Source: Pyronema omphalodes (taxonomy: Eukaryota; Ascomycota; Pezizomycetes; Pezizales; Pyronemataceae). From it: a DNA stretch of 64,000 nt. The translations under genes were made by a program, and so were the position numbers. Every line of letters begins with the position of its first letter. Positions within the stretch are counted from its first letter, which is position 1. This document shows, one piece after another, positions 1 through 12,008 of this stretch. Location: positions 372,001-436,000 of the forward strand of contig JAJJXM010000004.1 in the NCBI GenBank assembly GCA_024516155.1, written 5' to 3'. A model generated the notes under the pieces. That model was not told where the DNA came from. It did not search any database and saw nothing but the letters and a program-made list of their open reading frames with translations.

Positions 1-16
1 TGGAGAAAACATAGCG

Positions 17-113
17 CAGAAAGCACAGAAAGCATAGTTATAATACACCATACAGCGGGGATAAAACAGAAAGCACAGTAGTAATAGAAAACACAGTACA
101 GCAGAAAGCACAG
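17..113. repeat. Three dispersed copies of a 12-nt repeat
   Basis: The exact 12-mer CAGAAAGCACAG occurs at 17-28, 67-78 and 102-113, in similar A/C/G-rich surroundings. It looks like a degenerate tandem array cut by the window edge. Confidence 0.7.
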
Positions 114-346
114 CATAGCGATTTCTTCTCTGTATTCAGAAAGCGGCGATTCATCTCATCCTATATTCTCTTGCTCCCTGTCACAATACAAAATGCAAAA
201 TGACATCTATTTTTCATATGTTTTCATGTATTTTCCATATTTATAACTTTACTTCTCAGCGCTGCGCTGCGTTGCGCTGCGGGGCGGCGGGTGTATAGTG
301 TGAGGTATACGGGGTATGGGGTATGGGGTATGGGTGTTCAGCCGAT

Positions 347-397
347 ATGTATGGCTGTATGGCTGTATGTATGGCTGTATGGCTGTATGTATGGCTT
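347..397. repeat. TATGGCTG minisatellite
   Basis: A roughly 20-nt unit made of TGTATGGC and TGTATGGCTGTA blocks repeats about two and a half times. A short GTATGGG-type array lies just before it (about 313-335). Confidence 0.75.
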
Positions 398-1066
398 GCT
401 ATTATACATCTACATATGTACATGTATGTCTGGTGCTATATTTGATGGGCGTTAATATTGATGGTTGATGGGCGTTTATTATTTATGCTATACATACGTC
501 GTTATGCCTGCTTGGCTGCCTGGATGACAGGATGGGATGACTACATACAGTATTGTCGCAGAATAATTGTAATTGTAACTGTATTGTGATGATTATTATG
601 AGTGGAGTTTTGTTTTCGGATTTTGGATTTTGGATTTCAGACTTCGAACTGGCTGAGACTTCGAACTTCGAACTGGACTGAGACTGAGCAGTGAGCAGCC
701 TACGTCATCCCATCCCAGGACCTATTCAGTAGTATGTAGTATGTAGTATGTACAGTATATATCTATTACTGCATCGGTATGTACTTTAATTCTACTTTAG
801 ATGTTTCCGTTGTCTCTCTGTCCCGTCGTCTCGTCGTCTGAGTCGATTTTGATTTACTTCCGCGGACTCTGCTTGCTCTGCTGACTGCTGGCTCAGCGAC
901 TCAGCGACTCAGCGATCGAGCCCTCACCCCGGTCCCCCGCTCCCCGGACCTCGCATAAACTTACTTTTACTTACTTTTCAGGCCCCCCAGGCTCCCAGGG
1001 TCTAGGGTCCAGGGTCCAAGCGGCTTGGAAGACTGGGAGACTGGGAGACTGGGAGACGCGTATACC

Positions 1067-1102
1067 TTTTTTTTTCTTTTTTTTTTTTTTTTTTTTTTTT
1101 TT
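1067..1102. repeat. Poly-T tract
   Basis: 36 nt of T interrupted by a single C at 1076. It is preceded by GACTGGGA repeats at about 1030-1057. It may be a retroelement tail on the minus strand or simple slippage; nothing adjacent decides this. Confidence 0.8.
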
Positions 1103-1432
1103 GAGTTTTTGGTTTTTTGTAACACCATACCCAATATTTTTCACTCTACAGATTGTATGTACTATATTTACTATATTTTACATACCATATACATAGATAG
1201 AGTTGATTTTTTGTTATTTCGTTGTTTCGTTGTTTTATTGTTTCATTATTTTATTGTTTCATTATTTCCATATGTATATTACGATTCCAGTATCCAGTTT
1301 CCAGTATCCATTTTATACAGTTTCTAGTCTCCAGTTTCCAGTCTCCAGGTTCCTCCGATTAGTTTAGCTATCTGGTTATCTATTAACTAACTAACTGACT
1401 GCCTCTGTCTAACTTTCATCAAAAAAGTCATT

Positions 1433-1461
1433 CCCTCCCTCCCTCCCTCCCTCCCTCCCTC
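1433..1461. repeat. (CCCT)7 microsatellite
   Basis: Seven perfect tandem copies of CCCT plus one base: a pure pyrimidine tract on the plus strand. Confidence 0.85.
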
Positions 1462-1626
1462 GCAGTCTTAACCAAGTGTAGTTTCAGTTTCAATTTCATA
1501 ATTCAGCATACGTATATTAGCGATTAAGATTAGTTATATTTATTCCCCAATTTTTCCACTTACGTCATACTGCGATGCGATGTGAATGTGTGTGTACGTA
1601 TGTATACGGCAACTTTGATAAATAGG

Positions 1627-1651
1627 GCTACAGCTACAGCTACAGCTACAG
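1627..1651. repeat. (GCTACA)4 microsatellite
   Basis: Four tandem hexamers GCTACA followed by G. A related (GCTTCA)-type array begins at 1953. Confidence 0.85.
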
Positions 1652-2489
1652 TCGATATCAACAATACCATTGGTTGGAAGGAAGAAATAAAAAGCCACCA
1701 TCTGACTCGGATAAATCAACCGTGATGTGATGGATGTGATGGATGGATGGATGGAAGGCAGCCTTGGAAAGTTACTGGGTATGTATGGTGCAGACATACA
1801 GACAGACATACATACACCTTGAGGGTGTGTATCGTATCGCGGGAAATGACGGCAAAAAAATTTAGGTTCGAGAAGGGGCGAATCAAAAATAAAAATGGCT
1901 TCAGGAAAAAGCGAATCAGAGATGAAATATATACATACATACAACGATACGTGCTTCAGCTTCAGCTTCAGCTTCGGCTTCCAGAAGACGATAGACTATG
2001 GATTACGGACCCACCTGCGAACCGCTGCGATCATCGATCTTTGGAAAATGCGTGGGATCCCCCCGCGCCCTGCATGTTTCACCCTCGTCGCTCGAAGGCT
2101 TCTCAAGTGACCTCATGCTCGTGGCGAACTGCGTTCGTTACGAGACAATGTGCGGCTAGCCTTGTGCGGAATAACTTGCACTTGAGTGGACGATTCCATC
2201 AGAAGAGATTGACGAGGGTGTTGATTCGAGTAAAAGTCCATGAGGGAAGGTATGATGGGAAAATAAAAATAAAAAAAACAAAAGAAAAAGAAACTTGTAT
2301 CTGACTAGAAGTTTCCATGGCGGTAGTTTATGATGAGAAATCGAAAGACCTGATGAAACCTGTACTGTACTGGATTAGACATAGACATGGCTACAACGGA
2401 AACCGGAGAAGAAGGGAAGCAAGTCAAAGTCATTTTTTCACTTCTGGGCTTTCCTTTCTCCTCTTCTTTCCTCCAACTTGCGACTTAGT

Positions 2490-2583
2490 GTTAGCGACCC
2501 GTTCTCTTACCTGGCAGACAGTTAGCGACCCATTCTCTCACCTGCCTGTCTGAGTTAGCGACCCGTTCTCTTACTTGCCTGAC
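2490..2583. repeat. Three ~32-nt tandem repeats
   Basis: Three head-to-tail copies of a unit starting GTTAGCGACC and continuing with a CTCTYACCTG block begin at about 2489, 2520 and 2553. Copies two and three also share TTGCCTGACor CTGCCTGTCTGA-like ends. The copies differ by point changes, so the array has drifted since duplication. Confidence 0.8.
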
Positions 2584-3075
2584 GCTGTCGGCCTGTCGGA
2601 CCATGTCAGGATGTCAACCAGCCGGCGACGCTTGCTTAGGCGTTGCCGGCGTTGCCAGGATTAGACTAGCTCCACGCGCCCCGGGCCCCCGGGCATCCAT
2701 CCCTACGAGCAAAATTCCCCGCGCGATGGGTGAAACTCTACAGCCCTGCGTGGACGACGACCCCGAGGACTGTGTTATCAACGACGATTTTTATGATTCT
2801 ACCAGACATTGCCGGACATTGTCGAATGTTGGCGAATATTGGAGAAAAATTGGATATTTTTGAAACAAGGAAATTGCCATTTTACGCAACGGGCAGCGGT
2901 GAAACTGCTGTGAAAGTACGACATCCGCAGGAAGAAAAAAAAAGTGGAAGAAGTGGAAGATACGGAGAAAAAGTGGAGGAAGTGGAAGAAGAGAAGAGTA
3001 TCGGACGGATCATCTGGAAACTCTACCTTTTCTGCATCTACATACATACATACAGACATCATACAGACCGAGACA

Positions 3076-3112
3076 GTCAGACAGACATACAGACAGACAG
3101 ACAGACAGACAT
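3076..3112. repeat. CAGA/GACA tetranucleotide microsatellite
   Basis: Nearly uninterrupted GACA repeats, broken by one ATAC. Several related CATACATACA runs lie just upstream. Confidence 0.8.
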
Positions 3113-3780
3113 CAGCTACGAACGCCAACAGATTGGGATTCCTAATACCCGCGACACCCAATTACACCACAGACCAATCACCGGCTACACCATCAACAGT
3201 ACATACAGACGACACTGCAAGCAAAACTGCCCCTCCGGAAATCCCAAGCAGCATCAACAGCAGTAGTAGCCACAGCACGAGGCACAAAGCACGCGTAGTC
3301 CCACCGCAAGTCTGTCCTTCGCGAGACTCTCCTCGCCTTTGCTTCCCGAGTTGCTCTGCTTTGCTCTGCTTCACTTGCCTTGTCTTCCCTTGTTGGGCTT
3401 ATCGAGACAACTTACCTACTTTGCCTGGCGTTACCTTTCCTCCCACCTCCCCCCTCCCCCTCCACCCCCTGCGCTCCATCCCCAAATCTGCTTTGCGTTG
3501 CCTACCTACCCGAATCTTTTCAATATCACCCCCTTGTCCAAAGGTCACTATGCTTCCCTAAAAGCTTCACAATCCACCTACCACCACTCATGTCGCCATT
3601 CATTGGGGGTTAACTATTTGTGTGTGTGTTTTTTTCGTTTGATTCTGTCTTTAAAACTACGATACAACAACATCACGACCTACAATCAAGCATTCCCGTA
3701 TAGCTGTTGTGGTATTCAACTGGCGGGTGTCGGGTGGAATACCTATTATTATCAACCCCATTTTCTCATCCAGTCGACAC

Positions 3781-3781
<1 letters not shown>

Positions 3782-3812
<31 letters not shown>

Positions 3813-3820
3813 AACGACGA
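3782..3820. repeat. (CGA)n trinucleotide repeat
   Basis: About ten CGA units followed by an imperfect ACAACGACGA end. In one frame it would read as poly-Asp, but the open frame around it has no other protein-like character. Confidence 0.85.
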
Positions 3821-4441
3821 TCACTCTACCGTCTAGGTGATTCCTAGCATTCTAGCATTCTTTTCTCACCAACAAGTCCGGTCTAGCATTCCGCTTTACT
3901 ACTGCGTGTGCGGCTTGCAGAGCAAAGAGCTAAAAGCTCTCCCACTCCCGCACCGACGCAACGCCCAAGCTCAAGCTACAGGGAGATACACTATATACAG
4001 GACTAGGACTTGCCGTTTCGGAAGTGATCGGACAGTGCGTGGAGGTCCCATAAATCCACCGCCAGACGCAAGACGCGAACTTTGGAGACGATCTTCATTT
4101 CCGGTTGGTGTGTTTCTTCTTCTCTCTTTAGATTCCCCGAAGTTGTCTTAGGTGCCCAAGCTTCCCTTCCCAAGGTTCTAGGTTCTAAGCTGCGCTTTGT
4201 ATTGTGCTTGGTACCAAGGGTCCCAAGAAGCTGTACAAAGTCAAGGGAAGAGCAAGAAGCACTTGCTCACTTATTTGTTATTGAACTGTATTGACAATTT
4301 TATTCTTGCAATAGAGTACAACAGACATTGGACATAGACTTTGCAGACTTTGCCAAACCTCACAACAGACCCCATCAAGCTCTCCTTTACGACCCACACG
4401 CGATACGATACAAACAGCGCAAATAATTTTCAGTAAATTCA

Positions 4442-7400
4442 ATGGCCGACTTCATGTCAGCATCGAAGCAACGGCCAGCATCATTTCATCCTGGCACCAC
4501 AAAGGCGACAAAAGACCAATATTTTACCTACATTCTCGATGCAGCTCTACAAAACTCCCTTCCAGGAGCTCCACTACAACGGACGCCATCACATCCACAG
4601 CGAGCTCCCCCACCACCACCCCTGGCATTTCAGGACTCCCCGCAATCACAAACAACTCCTTTTCAGCTACCCCCGAGTCCCTCCAGCTCCGACTATACGC
4701 CATCACTGAGCAGAAAATCTTCCAGCGATAAACCCACTCTAAGTAAAAAGAACTCAGCAACATGGCACCATTCCACAAGCTCCGGCTCATCCCCTTTAAT
4801 GCGACCGATGCAATCACCGCGCAGCTTGACGTCTAAAGATTTTGCTTTAATGATGGCCCAGCCGCCATCCAACCAGATGGCTTCTACATCCCCACCGAAT
4901 GAGTCTCTTAAGCAGCAGGGTTCAAATTTAATACGCAGGGTGTCACAAAAGGCGAAGAATTTACGGCGAAGAACATCCTCCCACGAACAGGAAGAACGCA
5001 CAGGTCCTGTCATTGTACGAAATCGAAGCGGTAGCGGAAGCGGTGAAGCAAGGCTGGGAATTCAACATCATGACTCGCTGGACGATGACGATGATGAGGT
5101 TGCTGTTACCTTTGTTGACTCCTTAGACGGTCCTGCCTATACCCATCAAAAACGAAGATCAATGCCGCCGCAACCCCACAATCAACAAGTTGATGGTGCG
5201 TTCGGAGTGATAGTACCTGAAGAACTACAGAAGGGGACAGAGATGATCAGAGTTACAAGGAAGAAGAAGGTTAAACGGCTTTTTACTCTCGATGTTAATA
5301 AAGCAAGAGTTTCTTGGGATCCGACGAAGCAAAGTTCGCGATTTTACGTGGATGACATGAAAGATATTCGGACCGGTGCAAATGCAAGAAATTACAGAGA
5401 GGAATTAAAAGTTGCTGATTCCGACGAGAAGCTTTGGATCACTATCACCTATGTAGAACCAGAAGGAGGAAAACTTAAGATGCTACATGTTATCGCCCCA
5501 GATGAACACCTCTTTAAAATCTGGACTTCTACACTGGAAGCTATCAATAGATACCGAACAGAACTTATGGCAGGCTTGGCCATGCAAGGAGAGAAATTTG
5601 TCGAAGCTCATTGGAAACGTTACATGGCGAATTTACAGGCTTCCTCCTCTTACCCTGTTAGAACGGATCGACTTGCCTTTGAAGATATCCAACATCTTTG
5701 TCGAGGAATCCATGTCAACTGTTCTCGAAGGTTCCTGAAAGAAAAATTCAAACGAGCTGACCGCGATAATTCTGGCTACCTGAACTTCAAGGAATTTGAA
5801 CGATTCGTCAAGTTTTTGAAAGAAAGAGAAGAAATCAAAATCCTCTGGGAAGAACTCGTTGTTAACCCTAGTGTGGGAATGCACCGAAATGAATTCCGGA
5901 CTTTTTTGAGAGAAACTCAACAAGTCGATGTAGACGCAGACAGTGCCTTTGTCGACAAGGTTTTCAAGAAATATTGTCGGAAATCTATGAAAATGGGACA
6001 TCCAGAAGGCACCCCTCTGCCTGTTATCGAAGATATCAACGATATGAGAATGAACCGAGAAGCTTTCGCCGCTTTCTTATTGTCTCCAGTCTATAACCCT
6101 CCGCTACTTAAGGCTACCGTTGGACAAAAATTAGACCGACCTTTAAATGAGTACTATTGTTCTAGCTCTCACAACACGTACCTTATGGGGCGACAAGTCC
6201 GTGGCGAATCCTCCGTTGAACCTTACATCAACGTCCTACAACGTGGCTGTCGCTGTGTTGAAATCGACTGCTGGGATGGTGCTGACGGTCGTCCTGTTGT
6301 AACCCACGGACATACCGGAACCTCTGAATGCTTCTTCTCCGACGTCATCTCAGCAATTGGAAAATACGCCTTCATTTCCTCACCCTACCCAGTCATCTTG
6401 TCTTTAGAAGTCCATTGCTCTTTAGATCAACAAGTTGAAATGGCTAGAATCCTTGTGGAGACGCTTGGGGATGCGTTGGTGCAAGAACCTTTGATAACAA
6501 ATAGCTTTGTACTCCCGAGTCCGGAAGACCTAAAACATCGCATATTGGTGAAGGTTAAAGGATCTGAGGTTAGGGACGAGAAGTTACTCAATGGAGATAT
6601 AGAGGCTATGAATAAGAGGAGCTCCGTTGTCTTGGGGGGCTTGAGGAACAATACTACGGCTAGCTCCAGTTCTAATACCGCGAGCGAAAGCGACGATCCA
6701 AGTTCCACGGGTCAAGAAAAGAAACAGAAACCCCCAAAGACGGCAACGAAGATTGCCCATGAGCTCGGACGGTTAGGTGTTTACTGTCGTGGTCAAAAAT
6801 TCCGCAACTTTGCCTTGCCAGGTACGTACCCCTTGTTTTGTGTAGTAAGTGGCGCATTAAGAATGAACACTGACATAACTATTCAACAGAATCTAAGACC
6901 TACAACCACGTTTTCTCCTTCCAAGAAAAGTCATTCTTGAAATTCTGCAAAGATTCCGACAAGAAGGCTGCTCTTGAGAAACACAACATTAGATACATAA
7001 TGCGTGTCTACCCCAGCGGCTTTCGTGTCAACTCTTCCAACTTTGACCCTATTGGTTTCTGGCGCCGCGGAGTCCAGATGGTTGCGCTGAACTGGCAAAC
7101 CTACGACCTTGGAGTGCAGTTGAATGATGCTATGTTTGCTTCTGCAGATGATAAATCCGGCTATGTCCTCAAACCTAAAGCGTTAAGAGGTAGAGGCGCT
7201 CAAGACACGGTTCAGGATGCAGCGGATGCAAAGTTGAAGAAAGACAAGAAGTTGGTGAGCTTTTCCATTGAGGTTATCTCAGCACAACAATTACCAAGAC
7301 CGAAGGATCACAAGTTTGATGACGCGATTGATCCTTTCGTTGAGGTGGAGATTTTCTCAGCGGATGATAAAGCAAAGGGTACCAGTTCCGGAGAAGGTGG

Positions 7401-8296
7401 TATAGATCTGTCAGATTCAAAAGGAGTCTCAGGGCTGGGAGCTCCGCAGAAACGCAAGACGAAGGTCGTGAAGGACGATGGCTTTCATCCTAGGTGGAAT
7501 GAAAGGATGCGTTTCAGCGTGGTTACCAAGTTTGAGGAGCTGGTTTTTGTGAGGTTCTTGGTTTATCACAGCGAAGGAGGAGAGGAGAAGAAGTTGTTGG
7601 CGAGTTGTGCGGTCAAGTTGGTTAGTTTGCAGCAGGGTATGTTTTCTTCCCCATCCTATGAGCGTAGCGAGGCAAGCGAGGCCAAGCCGTCTGATAGAAT
7701 CTCCACTAACTATTCCGTTACTGATAGGTTACCGCCATCTCCCTCTTAACGACACAACCGGTGAACAATACCTTTTCTCAACCCTCTTTGTGAAAATCAA
7801 AATCGACCCAATAACTCTGATCGAACGGGATATCCCGCAAAGAGGCAGCACTATCGAAAACCTCAAGACATCTGCAAAAGCTGTCTTCAATCGCGGTTTG
7901 GGACATGCGAAGGAGAAGGTTGAGGGAAAGGTGGGCAAGGGTGACAAGGGTGATGGTGCGCTCCCAGGGCCTCCGGGCAAGGACGGAAAGGATAAGGATA
8001 AGGATGGAAAGGGTGATGGAGGAAAGGAGGGCGCGAAGGGCAAAGAAACGGCGCACGCACATCATGGACTGGGAGGTCTGTCAGCCCTCGGCGGCAAGGA
8101 GAAGACAGCGAAGGATAAAGAGAAGAGGAAGAGTAAACTAGACATGCCACCTATGCCAGGGTTGCTAGAGAGTGGTGATGAAGGTGGGAGTGCGTTTGGA
8201 AAGTCAGAGGAGGTTGTTGATACAGAGGGAGTCAATGACAAGAAGGTCGACATGAAAGGGAAAGTGGATGGGAAGGGCAAGGGTAGAGCGGAGTAA
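4442..8296 (+). CDS. PLC1: Phosphoinositide-specific phospholipase C (delta type), three exons
   Basis: Hydrolyses PtdIns(4,5)P2 to diacylglycerol and inositol trisphosphate at membranes. Exons 4442-6821, 6890-7636 and 7728-8296 give 1231 residues; the introns are 68 and 91 nt, and the second has a CACTAAC branch site. Order: disordered Pro/Ser-rich N-terminus (1 to ~250), PH-like domain (~255-380), EF hands with a canonical loop DRDNSGYLNFKE near 440, PI-PLC X (~560-710), an acidic/Ser linker, PI-PLC Y (RLGVYCRGQKFRNFALP onward) and C2 (IDPFVEVEIF). Both catalytic histidines are visible: SSHNTYL (H577) and VTHGHT (H622), spaced 45 residues apart as in animal PLC-delta. The calcium-binding VEIDCWDG is also present. 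It is longer than usual because of a Lys/Gly/Asp-rich tail of about 150 residues after C2, including GPPGKDGKDKDKDGKG. Start chosen as the first ATG of the long frame. Identity is very secure. Confidence 0.96.
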
Positions 8297-9206
8297 GAGT
8301 ATATCTTGAGACTTTATACCGAGCTCGAGGCTATGGGTAACAAGCATGTATTGTTTGGCGATGCAAGAAAGCGGGCGTTGAGCGGGTCTAGCGGGCGTTG
8401 AGCGGGATTCTTTTTTTTTGTAATCTTTACTCATCTTTTATCTTTTTTTTTGATTTTACAGTTTTGGGGGTTTCTTTTTCTTCTTTTTTTTCCTTTCTTA
8501 TTCTTTCTTTTTCTTTTTATCTATGTATAGGGTTTGGCGTTTCTTCTTTTTGGGTCACTAGCTAGATGGGGTATCCGGCGTTTTTTTTTTGGGATTGCTG
8601 TTTTATTATGCTACTATTTTTGCTACTTGGTCTTTCTTTTGGACTTTGCCTTCTTTTAGTTGGCTGCTTGCGTATAAGGGTGTTGATGAGGATTTTTTTG
8701 GTTGGGAGTATGTAAGTTTTTTTGTACGGTATGATATGGGTTGGGTTGGGTTGATTTGGGGTTTATATTGGAATTTTAGATGAGATTTTATTTTTATTTT
8801 TATTTTTTTTCTCTTTTTTTGAAATGGTGATGTAGTGATATGGTGATGTGGTGATATATTGGAATCTGTTGGATATGTTAAGAATATGATTGATTTTTAT
8901 TGAAGTGTGTGTGTGTGTGTGATTATCGGTGAAATCTTTTGCTTTGATTTTTTGACGCTTGGATTCTGTGATGAAGCTTGTGGTGATGGATGTTGATAAT
9001 AAGTTTATAATAGTTCGACTGATCGCTGGGATCTCTTGGAGGCAGGTTGGTTAGATGGTTAGATGGTTCGATGATCAGGTTGGAGTGCTGGGGTGCTCGG
9101 ATGCTGGGGTGATGGGATGGGAGATTGTCTTATCATATATTCCACTATGGAAAATTGTGTGTGTGGATGTATGTATGTATGTATGTATTTTACTACTGAA
9201 ATAATG

Positions 9207-9262
9207 AAATACTGAAATACTGAAATACTGAAATACTGAAATACTGAAATACTGAAATACTG
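9207..9262. repeat. (AAATACTG)7 minisatellite
   Basis: Seven exact consecutive 8-nt copies, preceded by an imperfect copy (AAATAATG) and by TATG repeats at 9167-9190. Confidence 0.9.
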
Positions 9263-10130
9263 AACTGGAATAGGTGCGTATATGTGTATGCATCATACTA
9301 AAGCATCAAAAAATAATTATCGAGAATAAAGAAAAATAAAGAAAAATAAATAAGAATAATAAACGATGGGCAAGGAATGAGGAATGAGGAATGAGAAAGT
9401 ATCATTGATGGTGTGGAATGTTGTATTGGATATTAGATACTAGATATTAGATACTGGATGCTACGTAGGTAGATACCAGACATCAAAATCCCTGAAGTTG
9501 GAGTTGAGGTTCAGGTTTAAGTTAAGGTTGGGGTTAAAGTTGGGTTTTCTTGATAGGTAAACCATAATGCTATATCTGAATTAATACCTATTTGCAAATT
9601 GATATCTTCACGTAAACTATCCATGCATTCTATATGTATTTCCATCCATCATTCTAGTTATTGTTATCGGGTAACCAGCTAAATGTCCAAGTATCCAGCC
9701 AGCCAGCCAGGTAATCTCCGATTCTGAACTTCCAACACCCCGGGAACCAACATATGTAGCCACCAGGCTCCATATATATCTGACTTATACCCCAAAAACT
9801 CATCCTTTATTTCTTCCTTCCTTTCTTTGCTTTCGCTTACAGTCTTACAGTCTTAAAATACCTAACCTTCGAAGTTCGTAACCTTCTGTATCTATCTAAG
9901 ACCTAAGTACACGATACCCTGATACCTTAATAAGTATTCCATTACGCGTGAGATGGAATATTATCATACCATCTCATATCAGACCATTTTATATCATATC
10001 ATATCATACCATATTCAGAATTAAAAATCCTCGCTTTCCTTTCGTTTCCCTTTGTTTCGTTTCACTGATACCATCACCTCCTGCTCACGCTCACCTACCT
10101 ACTATACATACATACATAGAAGTTCCGGCG

Positions 10131-10203
10131 TCAGGTCAGGTCAGGTCAGGTCAGGTCAGGTCAAGACTCAGGGGCACACTAGTCCCCCCCCCCCCCCCCC
10201 CCC
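10131..10203. repeat. (TCAGG)6 array followed by a C20 run
   Basis: Six perfect TCAGG pentamers (10131-10160) are followed after 23 nt by a run of 20 cytosines (10184-10203). The homopolymer length is a likely assembly or sequencing uncertainty. Confidence 0.85.
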
Positions 10204-10362
10204 AGCTTCAAAGCTGCCAGGAACACCCCAGCTCCAATAGACTCGCGTAGAAAACCATACATATGCAGCTGCAGCTGCGGCCTGCGACCTGCCAGCGATG
10301 CATCATTGACCTGGTGTTTATGCACGTGGCGGAAAATCGTGGTTGGGAGTTATGATAGTGAG

Positions 10363-10400
10363 GGTGATGGTGATGGTGATAGTGATGGTGATGGTGATGG
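10363..10400. repeat. GATGGT hexamer-type array
   Basis: Repeated GATGGT/GATAGT units. On the minus strand they read as CACCAT, giving spurious poly-His in one frame. Confidence 0.75.
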
Positions 10401-10551
10401 ATTTTGGATTTTGGGTTTTGGGGTTTGATGCGCCTACGCGTGGAGGAGATCATAGAGCTTGTATAAAATATTTTACGGACCTTCGTTGTGTTTCGAGAGA
10501 TTTCGCGGCTTTGTGGGTTTCCGAGGGACTTGGATTCAGGGGGCTTCGGGG

Positions 10552-10572
10552 TTTCGGGTTTCGGGTTTCGGG
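10552..10572. repeat. (TTTCGGG)3 heptamer array
   Basis: Three exact TTTCGGG copies with partial copies on both sides. It resembles telomere-type repeats only in being G-rich with a 7-nt period; the sequence is not the TTAGGG repeat of filamentous fungi. Confidence 0.7.
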
Positions 10573-12008
10573 TTTTAGAAGGGGCTTCACGTGGATATAC
10601 TTTGTTTCGTGGGCCTTTAGATATTTCGAGGAGTTTCCGAGGAGTTTTCGAAAAATTTCGTGATTTGCGCGCGCGCACGTGTTTGTTTAACCTGCTTTAA
10701 CTTTCGTTACTGTTCCTGGGGTTGAAATCCTAGATATGTCATAGCATCATACATACCACCAAAATTTACAGCATTGAGCACGGAGCACCGGCAGCACCCC
10801 AGGGAAATTTAGTACCGGGGTTGTACATACATAGTAATGGTGGGGGTTCGTTTGTTTCGCTGGTTTCGTTTGTTTCTTCCTTTTAAGGTTTAGCGAGCTG
10901 TTAATGACGGTTAGCGAGGGGCTGAGGCTTAATCTTTGCTGGGACTTTGTTAGAATTTTCGAGATACACGTTTTTATTAGATAGCACAGTATGTATAGGT
11001 ATTTTTATTATTTGATTTTTGCTAGGCGGTTTAGTATCTTTTCTGGATTTGTAGGTTATGGTGTTGGTTGCATTTGGATACCTTTTGCAATGGGTTGTTT
11101 CTGTATGTATGTGTTTATCTACCATACATATCTGTCTGAAGTTTGTATTTAAACTTCACTCATAAGTTATAGCTCTATGTATACCTGGAATTAAAAATAA
11201 TTTCTTGTAGGTTATGTACGGATATTTAAAGGGTTGACTATTTGTATATCGTTTGATGCTCCGTGCTGTGGTTTAGGGGATGCTATTCAACTGCCTGTGG
11301 TGTGGTGCCCTTTAAGTCCGGATTGAGGATTTGATAAAAACACTGTGGATAGCTATGTTGTGTTGTGTTATTTATTTATGAGGCATCGTTGGAACTGCAT
11401 GAGAGTATTATCTCGTGATTCGTGATGCTCATTGGTTGTTGATTTGTTTGGTACAAGAGTTCAAGCTAAAATTCGGCGGGGGCATTAGAGAACTATGGTT
11501 CTGTCATGATTTTTGGGTCTTGTAGGTGCTGTGAGTGGTTGGCTGGTGAGTTTGATGATATTCCGAATGTGAAAGCATTTTAGATGTTGGTGGTATGTTA
11601 ACAATCCGAAATCATTTATCATATAAATGACGGCATCAATTAGAACTGTGCTCATGTCAAGCCTCGACGTATCAATATTACAGCCGTGTTGAGGAATGAT
11701 TGTTGTATGATAGTTTGAGATAGAAAAGTAACTTGCGCTGTTAGATATGTAGAAGTATGAGTGAGTGCAGGTTATGGATTGAGTCTGTTCGCGTTGATGC
11801 ACATGGTCGAAGCTAGTGTAGAGCATGGCCAGATTTATACAGAGGCTTTTCGTCATCATGTTTTTTTCTCCGACAGTACATGAGAAATGTCATTTCGTTA
11901 TTAAGGTTCCACCGACTACTTTGCATCCACTTAATGGTATCCAAGGGCTAAACAGCATTTTCCAACCCTGCTTCCATCTCAGTGCTCCCAATCTTTATTC
12001 AGGCAATT

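Larger units (their letters stand above)
1..4441. other. Non-coding, microsatellite-dense region upstream of the phospholipase C gene
   Basis: No convincing gene was found here. Open frames on both strands are short, low in complexity and built from simple repeats. The stretch holds CAGAAAGCACAG copies (17-113), TATGGCTG repeats (347-397), a poly-T run (1067-1102), CCCT repeats (1433-1461), GCTACA (1627-1651), GCTTCA (1953-1976), three ~32-nt repeats (2490-2583), CAGA repeats (3076-3112) and CGA repeats (3782-3820). A C/T-rich, G-poor strand near 3420-3545 resembles the pyrimidine tracts often seen in filamentous-fungal promoters. The last several hundred bases probably include the promoter and 5' leader of the gene starting at 4442. 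Confidence 0.6.
8297..12008. other. Intergenic region with simple repeats, no gene seen
   Basis: The 3' flank of the phospholipase C gene is T-rich (8407-8560) and probably contains its polyadenylation site. The rest holds microsatellites (9167-9190, 9207-9262, 10131-10160, 10363-10400), a C20 run (10184-10203) and TTTCGGG repeats (10552-10572). Open frames are short and repeat-derived. Nothing protein-like was recognised. Confidence 0.6.

Noticed and set aside
1747..2304. 185-codon plus-strand frame
   Set aside because: Composition follows the local simple repeats (poly-Gln/Leu from GCTTCA) and there is no recognisable domain or supporting splice site.
2944..3561. 205-codon plus-strand frame upstream of the phospholipase C gene
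   Set aside because: Built from GACA microsatellite and CT-rich promoter-like sequence; looks like leader or promoter DNA, not protein.
10552..10572. TTTCGGG repeats as an internal telomere
   Set aside because: Only three copies and not the TTAGGG repeat expected in filamentous ascomycetes.
10208..10678. 156-codon minus-strand frame with poly-His
   Set aside because: The His run is the GATGGT microsatellite read in reverse and the rest is unusual Lys/Pro/Ser sequence with no domain.
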